A DNA stretch of 64,000 bases from Lenzites betulinus (Eukaryota > Basidiomycota > Agaricomycetes > Polyporales > Polyporaceae), in assembly GCA_022264855.1 (NCBI GenBank), contig JABYQU010000014.1:372001-436000 (forward strand), read 5' to 3'. The notes under the pieces were generated by a model that was not told the origin of the DNA, searched no databases, and saw only the letters and a list, made by a program, of their open reading frames with translations. Positions 45,410-56,900 of this stretch are shown here, piece after piece; the first letter of the stretch is position 1, and each line of letters starts with the position of its first letter. The position numbers and the translations under genes were made by a program.

Positions 45410-47514
45410 ATGCTGGTTCTTTACGAGACCTCGCTGGGCTACTGTCTGTTCAAGCTCACAGACGATGCCAAGCTCGAGAGCGAGGACCTATGGCAGGAGT
45501 TTGAGACTCCTGAAAAGGCGAACAAACTGTGAGGAACCTATGCTTCGACTTATGCTAGTGTGCTTATGGGGTACTGAACGATTATTGATAATTTGTGTGT
45601 AACAGACTGAAGCTCAAGGCAATCCACCGCTTCACGTCCACCGCCGATGCTGTCGAGGAGATCACAGCTCTGCAGGAGCACAAGGTCACCAAGAGCTTGA
45701 AGAAGTTTCTCTCCCACGAGATCTCTGGGAAGGGCAAGGGCAAGGATACGCTGGCCGTTTTCGAGAAGGAGTTCGGTATGCATCACACTGTTCGCTCCGG
45801 AGAGGCAATTTTTGAGCTCGGGCTACAGGCAAGGCTCTCAAGGAGAAGCTTGATATCAAGGTTATCTCCCCCAAAATGACGGAGCTGTTCCACGGCATCC
45901 GCTCTCAAATCACTTCCCTGCTGGACGGTCTTGACCCCAAGGACCTCGCGACGATGAACCTGGGTTTGAGCCATTCATTATCACGGTTCGTGCAGAAAAG
46001 GTTTTCTGGCGCGGCAAAACGGATGCTGACCCTGGCGCAGCTTCAAATTGAAGTTCTCACCCGACAAGGTGGATACCATGATCGTCCAGGCCGTCGCGCT
46101 GCTCGATGACCTCGACAAGGAGATTAATATCTACGCGATGCGCGTCAAGGTCATTAGCACATGCTGCTATTTACGTATTCTCGGCACTGACTTTCACCTG
46201 TGCAGGAATGGTACGGCTGGCACTTCCCAGAAATGGCGAAGATCATTGTCGACAACATTGCGTACGCAAAGGTGATCAAGCATATGGGTTAGTCAAATGG
46301 GCATCACCGACGGCTTTTCACGTCACGTACGGACCGAGCAGCGCTGACGAATTTTTGACCTTAGGTTTCCGGACAAATGCGGCAAGCACCGACTTTGCCT
46401 CCATCCTTCCCGAGGATCTCGAGGCCACTCTCAAGGCGGCGGCTGCCATCTCGATGGGTACTGACATCTCCGATTCCGACATAACGCACATCAACTCGCT
46501 GTGCGACCAAGTCATCGCCATCTCCTCATACCGCACTCAGCTCGCCGAGTACCTGCGCAACCGTATGAACGCGATTGCCCCCAACCTGACTGCGCTGGTC
46601 GGCGACCTCGTCGGCGCGCGGCTCATCAGCCACGCCGGGAGCTTGCTCAGCCTGGCCAAGCACCCAGCAAGTACCATCCAGATTCTTGGCGCGGAGAAGG
46701 CGCTGTTCCGTGCGCTCAAGACCAAGCACGACACGCCGAAGTATGGGCTCATCTACCACGTACGTCGTCACAGCACATTCCGGCGCCCAGGTATCTGACA
46801 ATCCGCATAGGCATCGCTCATTGGCCAAGCACCACCCAAGCTGAAGGGCAAGATGGCGCGTATGGTTGCGACGAAGGCGGCGCTGTCGGTGCGCGTCGAC
46901 GCGCTCACGGACGCGGACGAGAAGTCGGAGCCGCAGGCGCCGTCAATAGGCATCGAGAACCGCGCAAAACTCGAGGCACGGCTGCACGCGCTGGAGCAGC
47001 AGGGCGACGGGACGGCGGTGCGCTCCGCGTTCGCGGGCAAGAAGCAGGCGCGCTTCCAGATGACGGGCGAGACGCGGACGTACAACACCGCGGCGGACGC
47101 GGTGGATCTCGTGCCGACGCAGCGCGAGCCGATGGAGGCCGCCGTGCAGGCGGTGTTGGACGTGAAGGCGGAGAAGAAGAAGGCGAAGGAGGAGCGCAGG
47201 GCGAAGAAGCGTGCAGAGAAGGAGGAGAGCGCGGACGTCGAGATGGAGGTCGACGGCGAGGAGGACAAGCAGGAGAAGAAGAGGAAACGGAGAGAGAGCG
47301 GGGCCAACGGGGAGGAGAAGGTATGCGTCTGTCTGTCTGTGGATCTAGTACGGTCGTTGACTTCTCCGTGCAGGCGGCTGGGGAGACCGAGGAGGAGCGC
47401 AAGGCACGGAAAAAGGCGCGCAAAGCGGAGAAGGCAGCCGCCGCAGGCGACGACGCAGCAGAAGTGAACGGCGACGCGTCGAAGAAAAAGAAGAAGAGGA
47501 AGTCGGAGGCATAA
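45410..47514 (+). CDS. NOP58: Box C/D snoRNP core protein NOP58
   Basis: Scaffold of box C/D snoRNPs that guide 2'-O-methylation and pre-rRNA processing; nucleolar. Exons: 45410-45528, 45606-45775, 45829-45985, 46041-46149, 46206-46287, 46365-46759, 46811-47320, 47374-47514, giving 560 aa. The N-terminal domain begins [16 protein letters not shown]. The coiled-coil region follows, with [19 protein letters not shown] and [13 protein letters not shown]. The Nop domain contains [49 protein letters not shown] and TPKYGLIYH. The C-terminal tail has the KKKE/D-type repeats expected for Nop58 and ends [10 protein letters not shown]. This tail distinguishes it from Nop56 and Prp31. Confidence 0.96.
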
Positions 47515-48106
47515 TCTCGTCTGCATACGCATACACACCTGTTTTGTCTGTCATTGTTCCGCACTGTCTTATTGATCTCGCTGCATTTAGTATTGTATTG
47601 CCCCGTATTGCCTGTTAATGTGTCACCAGTGGGCTTCGACGCCGTTCTTAGTGGTCACGCATCCACCCTTGCCGATCAACAAACCATGAAAGGCACCACG
47701 CTGTCTGTAAGGAAGGACTCAGAGGGATCCATACCGTTAATACCTAGCGTGAATGAGCATCGGCGTGGGAGGCAGTCCGAGGCGCCGGCTTGTACATGGA
47801 CCTGACGACTGCATACATGCAGAACAGTAAAGCGTAGATAACGAGTCGAAATCGGTACAGAGCAAAACAAAAGAGTGGCGAAAAGCGAAGCACGGCTACA
47901 AGAGACGAGGAAAAGCAAATAGCAAAAATAGGGATACGGGGACGTAGAGTGCAAAGGTAGCGAGCAATAGCGGAGACACAACCAGCGCAGGAAAAGGAAC
48001 GATCAGTGAGAGCAATGAGGTACGGGGCCGGGAAAGCGCAGAGAACAAGAACACAGAACTGGCAGGAGGGGCAGGGGAGTCACGAATCCACGACAGCATC
48101 TCGACG
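47515..48106. other. Intergenic region between NOP58 and K2 (convergent)
   Basis: Holds both 3' ends. A minus-strand frame rich in Leu/Ser/Phe here (47896-48099) was considered as a membrane tail of K2 but is not needed by the preferred model. Confidence 0.4.
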
Positions 48107-49779
48107 TCACGGCGAAGGTCGACGCATGGTCACATCAAGTACATAGAGGAACTAGATACGTCAATTAGCGTCAATACGATGCATATGGGACACTTCGAGC
48201 GCCAACTCACAGGATAAAACATGTAGCGGAACACGCGCGCATGTAAGGCTTCATTAGCTGGCCCAACGCGCCAGAGCCGCTTGAACGAAGAGGCGCGCTG
48301 GTATAACGTCTGCCACTCTCGGAGAGCATCCACTGCACTGGGGCGCAGCGCCGGGTCCTCCGCCGTCATCTCGAGCAGAAGAGCTTTAAGTCCTGGAATT
48401 CCCAGGTTTCTGTGCGCCTGAGGCAACACGATCAGGACATGGGGATCAACGGTAGGTTGGCACAGGGAGGCTCATGCACGGACCTGGAGAAATCTCTCTT
48501 TGAAGACGTTTCCAAGGAGGTAGATGTCCGCTTTGAAAGGATCGTAGTGCACAGTGTCAGAGAGCTCAGGGAGAGTCTGATCAAGGCCTTTATTTCCAAC
48601 GACTAGTCTATTGTCGTCGTCCGCTTCAAAACGACGCGATATTCCGAAGTCGGTGAAGTAATATTTGACGTTCGAAGTCGTGCGGGGAAGCACGCGTGCG
48701 CTCGTAGTGTAGTCGGGCGACCAATCCTGCTGTATAGGATGGAATCCGGCTGGGTATAAAGCGGCAGCATCCATCATTATGTTCTTGTAAGCGCAGTCTC
48801 TAGCAGTGGCATTGTTAAATATTGCGGCATGAACTCTGCTAATAGGACGTACCGATGTGCGATGTGATGCTCGTGTAGAAAGACGAGTCCCTGAGTACCG
48901 ATTCAGCGCCCCTCGAATGATGGACAAATCTGTTGACCGACTGCGAACCTCGAGTAGCTGTTGCCCGCAGTGTAAGATGTCCTCCACGCGAGCGACACGA
49001 GGAGAGTCGATATACCGAAGGAACGGCATGACGATTAGTTGGAAGTCCTTGTCGGGGTGCGGTACAGTATCCAGGATGGGAACAGACCGATTGCGGACGT
49101 CTTGGCGCATTTGTGCTGTATTGAGGTATTCGAGAATTCGCAGCTCGTCGCTATCCGTTCGCACTTTCTTGAGGTACACGAGCAGGTTGTCCGTGGTGCG
49201 AATAGCGTCTATTACACCGAACCTCGCCTGTATGGGTTATTCAAGATTACGACCCTGTAGGCCACTCAAATGAACATACCGGCAACAAAAGACCGTCTTC
49301 AGCACGTAACCGCATGGCCTCACTGGCAGTACCCTGTCCATTCCAGGAGGGGATCCAATCGGGACTGTAGCGGGGACGCAGGAGATATCCATGGTCCTTT
49401 AAAACAGGCTGAAGGTGAACCCACACCATCTCTTCCGGAGTACGAGTGCCACGGACATTAGATGAACCGACCGGATCTGTAGACATGCCAGAGGAGTGAA
49501 GTGTGGGCGAGCAGGCTCGAGCTCTAGCTGAGACGAGGGACACCTCAGGGAGATATCCCGCTCCCACAGCCTTCATCATATATACTTCCAAGACATAAGC
49601 GCTGCGCCGTCAACAAGCGTATCTGGATTCAAAAATATTGGTTCTTGGACAGTAATATTGGGGGTACGATCCATATCCATGTAATCCTCTGGTCTAGTAG
49701 TGCTGTAAGCAGGCGTGAGCGGGTTAAAGTGGATCGGAACTTCAGTACTGGAGGGCATATGTCTTGATACGTAGGGCAT
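48107..49779 (-). CDS. Fungal protein kinase-like protein (family K), copy K2
   Basis: Diverged member of the K1 family. Exons on the minus strand: 49586-49779, 49280-49523, 48949-49227, 48853-48890, 48484-48799, 48211-48417, 48107-48151, giving 440 aa. Exons 4 and 5 (38 and 316 nt) are exactly the K1 lengths. Motifs: GYLLRPRYSPDWIPSW, VYLKKVR, HRDCAYKNIMMD, TDFGISRRF, YDPFKADIYLLG, and DPALRPSAVDALREW in the C-lobe. It is longer than K1 at the N-terminus because of an extra exon (49586-49779) that joins through a 62-nt intron. If that exon is not used, translation could start at 49486. The last short exon is a guess based on a good acceptor and stop. HRD and DFG are intact, so this copy may be active. 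Confidence 0.75.
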
Positions 49780-50409
49780 ACGTAGTAGACGCGAGATATT
49801 TTTGACCACTCGGGGGTGGCCTCCGGGTCCTTAGACGTCTTGCCTCATGTTCCGAAGTCCTGTCCAACTGAGGCTGAGAATTCGAAGTGGGAGGCGGTAG
49901 TTATTGGCAATGATCATGAAGGCACTGCTATTCAAACCACATCCACAATAGGCGCCAAATATCGCGTGCATCTTACTAGCGCTCAAGCGCTCACTGCTCC
50001 TTTGAGAGCGGCTCTCTTACCCGTTCATTTGACTCTAACCCGGTCCTACATGCCATGGGCGGCACTAGTATACCGTCTTACTACCGGCGCACCACAGGGA
50101 TAGCTCCGGCAGTGCGCACAGTGGTTCAGTAATTCATGCTAGATATCTCAGAGTTTCATACCACGACCTCCAAGCTGCCATCCGCATATCCTTTTGTGTG
50201 ACAGCACACTACGCCGCTCATCCACATATCTATCACACATGAGGTAGAATATCCCGATGAACAACGCCAGGCTGGTGTATTTAACCCACTGCTCATGTAC
50301 TTGGGCGAGGGGATCGCGGCCCAATATCGTCAACCCACAGCGTACGTACGAGTCCTCATCCTCTTCGACGTATATTTGTTGATATGCGCCTCGCCTCACG
50401 ACAGGTGGA
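49780..50409. other. Divergent intergenic region between K2 and a hypothetical gene
   Basis: Upstream DNA of both flanking genes. An acceptor-like CGACAG just before 50405 leaves room for an upstream exon of the right-hand gene. Nothing else recognised. Confidence 0.35.
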
Positions 50410-51116
50410 ATGACTCTCGACGTTGTGAACGACGTGACGTCGGCGGCCGACCTCGTATCGCTGGCGCTGAAAGCTACCAGCTATGTTGCTGTTGCGTTCG
50501 TGAGCGCAGCTAGCACCGACTACTTCAAGAGTCACCTGAACAGACAGAAACGCATGCACTTTACTGTGTCCCAGTGTCGCGAAATCATAAACCACTTGAG
50601 TACGAAACACATCAGCCGAATTGGACCAAGCAAGGTCTCACACCTAACAGAAGTCCTGGACGAGTAAGATTTCCACTCGTATCTGGAGCAGCCCTCACTA
50701 AGCACATCACGCAGTATTGAACAGCGTCTTCGTCTCCTTGCAATCGAAATGCAAGGCTTGTCATTATGGGGGCATATCTGGGGAAGATCTGCGGACGACT
50801 CTATACGCAGGGTGGAGAGCCTGGTCGATGAGGCAGAGCAAGATTTGCGGGTAAGCACGAAGCTTTGCATCATTGCGTGCGCGGCTGTGCCACTGACGAA
50901 CCGGCCTAGACGACAACAGAAAACGTTCTGAACGACGAGCACACTGTCGAGCTTCACCCACCAACATACAGCCACGAGTTGCCGGTCATGGACGCACCCG
51001 TAGTGCTTCCCCGTCCCGCACCTGCTTCGTTGGCCCCAGAAAGAGCGTCGCATGTGATGATACAGATGGGTACGGCTGTTACTAGTGCCTTGCCTGGTCT
51101 GGCAGGTCTGACTTAA
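50410..51116 (+). CDS. Hypothetical protein, helical, 198 aa
   Basis: Function not recognised. Exons 50410-50663, 50715-50850, 50910-51116 join in phase with standard splice sites. The N-terminal 60 residues are alanine/valine-rich and partly hydrophobic (TSYVAVAFVSAAS). They are followed by a probable helical region with QCREIINHL, KVSHLTEVLDDIEQRLRLLAIEM and RVESLVDEAEQDL, and a Pro-rich tail ending LAGLT. The pattern suggests a small coiled-coil protein. The start may lie further upstream if the acceptor-like sequence before 50405 is used. It sits between two K-family loci and could belong to the same accessory block, which is inference. Confidence 0.55.
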
Positions 51117-51839
51117 ATGATCACCGTAGATTGTCTGGTAGCGCATCCTCGGGCGCGTCAAACATACGGTGGGGATCGGCGTTGATGACGCCATGGTTGA
51201 ACTGCAATGCAACCTTCCACTAGACACAGATCGTGTCTATGGCGCAATCTGTCTCTGCTTCACTAAATGTTTCCCTAGGTCATATAGTGGTTTACCGCGT
51301 TTGGGATGCTTTGAACATATGTACGTTTCCCCTTCACAGTCTCCATATATCCTCTGTATATTACCTTGTCAGTACTGCTGCTCTTTCATTCAAGCTTGCC
51401 TTCAAAGCATCTCGACATTGGTACAAGCTGGCGGACGCCGAACGCTGAGAATGAGCACAGTTCATCGTAGATTTCTTTGCATAGATCTAACCGCCCACTG
51501 GATCGGCCGTACATTGTGTCAACATCGACTCGTGAGCCGTGCAGCTGTGATACTAAATAGCTAATGGAGGTCCAGCGTTCCTCGATTGAGTTCAAGATCC
51601 GGCGGCGATGCCGTGGCCGTAGCTGTAACTTCATCGAGGGCCTGGTTGGTCGAACATATATCAATGAGAGCATGACGTCGACGGTGAAATGACATTGATA
51701 TAGCATACACTCATAGCAAGGTAGTACGGCAAATCGGAAAAGCAGAGACATTCACAGATACCCGGTACATCAGAGGAACGAACAATGCAGGAACGACAGC
51801 TGCGGCGCAGTCTATCCATGCAGAGGAAGCCTTGAGGCC
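51117..51839. other. Intergenic region between the hypothetical gene and K3
   Basis: No gene seen. The right part (from about 51640) corresponds to the 3' flank shared by K1, K3 and K4 and shows the same drifted sequence downstream of the stop codon. Confidence 0.4.
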
Positions 51840-52300
51840 CTAAGCATGCCCCCGCACGCGTAGCCCCGCCGACACGTAAGGCGACACATATCTGAAGGCA
51901 GAGCTACACTGTTGACATGTGGCGATCAATATAGGTTAGTCGATCTGAATGATAGAACACACCAATGCCCACACGTCGCGGATGGCGCTGCCCAGGAGAG
52001 ATTCATCGCGGGACCTGACTCTCCAGTACCTCTGGATTGTATAGGCCTGGCTACGTGCATGTCTCCACAATTTCAACGCTTCCGCAGCGTCTGGACGCAA
52101 CGCAGGATCGCGTGCCGTCATCGAGGCAACAAGAGGTGCTATCATTTGCACATTGGAGAATTTCTAGCGATGCAACGAAATTGGAAATATGCGCCGGCGG
52201 TACGTTAGGGGCACGAACATCAAGAAATTCCTCGCGGAATAGGACGCCGAGGATATATATGTCGGTTTTGAAAGGATCATAGGGAACCGTGTCAGGTAGA

Positions 52301-52624
52301 GTATACATCAGTTGTTGCAACATTCTAGGTGTAATAAATAGCGGTAGTTGCAACTTCGGCGGTTTAAGGCCAAATAGGCGCCGTGTGGCACAGCCACTGA
52401 CGCGCGAGACGCGGGCGCCTATCTGCAGTTGCAGTCACGGCGAGGTGGGCGTCTATTGTAGTTGCAGCCACGAAAAGAACACGCAGCCAGCGGAATTGAA
52501 CACCGGACCTGCTGCAAAAGCCTATAAGTAAGAGTGATACACATAAACCATTCAGCCACAGAGCTGTACAATCTCAAGGCTGTCCACGGTACTAGTTCTG
52601 ATACATTTCCCCAGCTACTAATGG
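52301..52624. repeat. Left arm of the fold-back element
   Basis: Inverted copy of 52825-53148; no mismatch seen on comparing the two strands. Confidence 0.92.
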
Positions 52625-52824
52625 TACTCCAAGTCCTTACCGGATCTTGATGCTGCATAAGGACTTATAATGCTGTTAGTAGCCAAAGGAATGGATGGAC
52701 ACTAGTACCATATATACTCCTATAGGGTGTACAGTTCTGTGGCCGAGTGGTCCATTTATATCACTGGAATCTGACATCTTGCTGAAGCTTGGCACTGCGT
52801 GAGGACTTAGAGTAACTGGGGGTG

Positions 52825-53148
52825 CCATTAGTAGCTGGGGAAATGTATCAGAACTAGTACCGTGGACAGCCTTGAGATTGTACAGCTCTGTGGCTGAATG
52901 GTTTATGTGTATCACTCTTACTTATAGGCTTTTGCAGCAGGTCCGGTGTTCAATTCCGCTGGCTGCGTGTTCTTTTCGTGGCTGCAACTACAATAGACGC
53001 CCACCTCGCCGTGACTGCAACTGCAGATAGGCGCCCGCGTCTCGCGCGTCAGTGGCTGTGCCACACGGCGCCTATTTGGCCTTAAACCGCCGAAGTTGCA
53101 ACTACCGCTATTTATTACACCTAGAATGTTGCAACAACTGATGTATAC
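52825..53148. repeat. Right arm of the fold-back element
   Basis: Inverted copy of 52301-52624, containing the tRNA-like A and B box candidates in the plus orientation. Confidence 0.92.
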
Positions 53149-53464
53149 AACTCGTGTCAGAGAGCTCCGGCACCGTTTTCTCAATCCCGTCGAGGCCGAG
53201 CACTAGTCTTGAGGGTGAATCGTGAGTGAAAAGACTGGAGATCCCAAAAACGACGAAGTAATAGGTGACCCGTGCGCTGGAACGGGATAGAACCTTCGCG
53301 GATGAGGCCAAATCAGACGACAAGGCCGTTGAGACCGGATGAAATCCCTCAGGGAATAGAGCAGTGGCGTCCATCATGATATTGTTAGAGGCGCAGTCCC
53401 TAAGGGGATGGTTCGGTCACAGAGTCGCAACGTAGGGTGGAGAGGAACATACCGATGTGCAACA

Positions 53465-53719
53465 TGTAAGCCCGCCCCAGCGCGCTTACGCGCTATTGCA
53501 CTTGTTATGACCTGTTAGCCATTAGACGCCCACACTTATGCTTCCGCGATCCCGCGTCTTTGTTCTTCCCCTCCTGACTCCGAACAACGACGCCAGGTAC
53601 GCGGCTCACACATGTATATTACAGCCCCCTCCTGACTCCGAACAACGACGCCAGTTTGTGCCTGTTCCTTTCATCGTTCGACCGCCAGTGTTTCCGGTCG
53701 ATTCCACGACCGGCTTCCA
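53465..53719 (+). repeat. 5' LTR, 255 bp
   Basis: Starts TGTAAGCCCG and ends GGCTTCCA. Contains an internal direct duplication of about 28 bp (CTCCTGACTCCGAACAACGA, near 53571 and 53625). Identical to the 3' LTR as far as can be seen by eye. Confidence 0.95.
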
Positions 53720-53931
53720 CTTTTTTTTGAACTTCGCATGTACAGCTCGTTCTTAAAACCACATCGACCGACCGTCGGGACGCCTGGGCCTCCCGAAACA
53801 TCGTAATAACGTCCCTACCAGTATCGCTTGGGACGCGTAGACACGTCCGCGATTTTATCGCACCTTTTCCCTTCTCCGGGATCGACGACGACGAAGTTCG
53901 CGAGTGGTACGGTCTTGACAACGAGTCGGAA

Positions 53932-56900
53932 GTGGACTACGAGTACGTCCTGGATTCCACACCAAGAACACCGTCCTCCTCGTCCCTATCCTCTTTATCC
54001 TCGCTGGTCACGATCCCCCTCGAAGACGAACCGCATACACCCATCGGGGTTGGAGAAAACATCAATCCTGAACGCCCTCCTTCCCAATCCTCACTGTTGT
54101 CCACGCATTCATCCTCCTCCTCCTCCTCCTCGTCTATTGGCTTCGACTCCGTCGTCACCTTCCACGGCAATATGACCACCAAAGAAGCGTCGATCTCCAC
54201 CAACCCCAAGGCTCCGCCTACGCTGGGGGAAGGGAAGATCACGCCGGCGGTCCTCAACGCCTGGGACCACGGATGCATGCAATACTTTCGTGAACGGTCC
54301 ATCGAGGACAGCCGCCAGGTCCTGAAGGCCAGCAGCGGCATCGCCAATGAGGTACTACGTGATTGGTACCTCAACGACTACGAGAGGTTCGACAGCTTAT
54401 ACTGGGTGGAATTCCTCGAGGAGGTTTGCGCTCGTTTCCTACCGTCCGGATGGGCTTCGAACATACATGCTCAGATCATGGGCAAGCGCCAAGGACAAGA
54501 CCAATCCTTTGACGATTTCGTCCTCAAGGTCGAACGCCTCAACTCCCGTCTTCGCGGGACACCGAAACGTTTCTCAGACACGCTTCTACGCGACGTACTC
54601 GGCGCAAACATCGTCGAGGATCTCCGCCTCACCGTGGAGGACGACGACGTCGCGGTTTTGACAGACTACGTCCTCTGGAAGAACGCGATCTCTGCGGCAG
54701 ACAAAAGGCGCTTCCGCCTTCGCGAGATGATGAACCAGGTCGTCTCCGCACGCTCGTCGACCTTCAAGGGCAAGAACGCTCAGGCGTCTTCGACGTCTAC
54801 AACGACCAAAACCTCGACAACAACTTCCGTTGCTCGAGTCCCAGCGCTCACTACCGACGAGCGAAACCTTCTGAACGCGCATCGCGGTTGCTACAAGTGC
54901 CGCCGCTTCTACCAAAACCACAACTCCTCGACTTGCCCTCACGGATATCCGGACGCGGCTAAGTACATTACTCTGACAGCCGCGCATGCCACAGCCGCAA
55001 AAGGCTCTAAGGACGCGCACTCCAAGAGCACGGTCGCCGCCGTGATTGAAGAGGACGACACCGCGTGCGATACAACCATCGCCGCCGTGTACTCGTCTCC
55101 GGCCGCCGCAACCACCTCTGGTATCCTAGGGACAGGGTCGGACTCGGATGACTCCGAGTACGTATCCCCGTTTTTTGCTCGTCACACCATTCTGCAAGCG
55201 ACAATCCTTTCCCCCTCCCCCTCGTCCCCTTCCGCGTCATTCCCCATGCTAATCGACTCCGGCTCGCCTACAGTTCTGATTAGGGCCGACATCGTCGAGC
55301 AGGCTGGACTCCGCCTCCGCCCTCTACCGACGCCATACACGTTGGGCAACGCTTGGGGATCGGAGCAAAAGGAGTCGCGCCACTGGGTGAAGCTACGTCT
55401 GTCGTTGGAGGACGGATCTTGGGACTCGGTTTCTTGTCGCGCGATTGTCGTCTCGTCGCTGTGTAGCCCGATAATATTAGGAAAACCTTTCCTCGAGTCG
55501 AACGCTCTTGTTGAGGACCATGCGACGAAACAACTCATCCATAAGCCGTCCGGACGAGACCTCCTTGTCAACACAATCGCAGCCGAACCGACGAAACCTC
55601 TCCTTTCCCCTCGCTCTCGACGACTTGCCTCGGAAGAACTGACGATCGCTGCCTGCGATCTCCGTCGCATGTCCCATCAACATTTCCTACGCGAACTCTC
55701 GAGCTCGATCCACCTTAGACGACTCGCTCACGAACGCTACACTCACCTGGGGGACTATCATACTGTCTGCGCTGTCCGCTCTCAGGTCGAGAACTTGGCT
55801 ATGCAATCTTCCTTGGACGAGGAGAATTGCCTGCTGAAGTCGCAATTCGCTGACTGCTTCCCTACCGACATTCCCGACACTAAGGATATGCCTACCGACG
55901 TCTATCACCGATTCGTACTCAAAGATCCTAATCTCGTCATTGCTCGCCGTCAGTACGACTGCCCCAAGAAATATCGGGAAGCTTGGCGTACTCTTCTAGA
56001 TCGACACTTGGCTGCTGGTAGACTGCGACCGTCTGACAGCCCATATGCTTCACCTGCGTTCTTGATTCCGAAGTCTGACCCTACTGCTATGCCTCGCTGG
56101 GTGAACGACTACCGTGCTCTAAACGCCAACACAGTCCCGGACATGCATCCTCTCCCGAAGATCTCCGACATCTTGGCTGACTGTGCTAACGGCGTCATCT
56201 GGGCTAAGATCGACATGACCGACAGCTTCTATCAGACTCACGTACACCCTGACGACATCAAGTACACTGCTGTGACGACTCCCTTCGGTCTCTACGAGTG
56301 GACGGTGATGCCGCAAGGCTGTCGCAATGCGCCGTCTACACATCAACGCCGGATGTACTCTGCTCTGCGACCTTGGATCGGTACTATCTGTCATGTATAC
56401 CTAGACGACATCGTCATCTGGTCTCAGTCTCTAGAGGAACATCGGAAGAACGTGACAACGATCCTGACTGCCTTACGTGCTGCTCACCTGTACTGCTCGG
56501 ATAAGAAAACCGAACTCTTCCTGACTGAGCTGGACTTCCTCGGACACCACATCTCTTGCCGAGGGATCGAGGCCGATCCGAAGAAACTCGAGCGCATTGT
56601 CGCGTGGCCACGCCCGAAGTGCACTGCAGACGTGCGTGCCTTCCTTGGCCTGGTACGGTACGTCGCCAGTTTTCTTCCGAAACTGGCGGAATATACCGCC
56701 GTTTTGACACCGTTGACCACGAAAGAGTCCGAGTTGATGTTTCCCACTTGGTCAGTGGAACATCAGCTCGCTTTCGATGAGATTAAGAAGCTAGTGTGCA
56801 GTAGAGAGTGCTTAACGGTCATTGACCATAACGCACTCGACACGAATCGCATTTTCGTGTCGTGCGACGCTAGTGACCTTCGTACGGGAGCTATGCTATC

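Larger units (their letters stand above)
52296..53152. mobile_element. Fold-back element, 857 bp, with 324-bp inverted arms and tRNA-like promoter boxes
   Basis: Two arms, 52301-52624 and 52825-53148, appear to be exact reverse complements of each other over 324 bp. They flank a 200-bp centre. The element is bracketed by CGTGTCAG at 52288-52295 and 53153-53160, an 8-bp target duplication. Intact K paralogues have a single copy of the corresponding site. The outermost bases differ (GTAGA on the left, AGTT read inward on the right). In the right arm a tRNA A-box-like TGGCTGAATGG (52891-52901) and a B-box-like TGTTCAATTCC (52947-52957) lie 45 bp apart. Their mirror images are in the left arm. 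The centre has another A-box-like TGGCCGAGTGG (52740-52750). No transposase is encoded. Confidence 0.85.

Noticed and set aside
47896..48099. Minus-strand frame rich in Leu, Phe and Ser as a membrane tail of K2
   Set aside because: It needs an extra intron and finds no counterpart in the other K copies; a shorter last exon with good splice sites explains the end of K2.
52885..52970. A genuine tRNA gene in the right arm of the fold-back element
   Set aside because: A and B box candidates are present, but no cloverleaf with paired acceptor and T stems could be drawn, so it is at most tRNA-derived.
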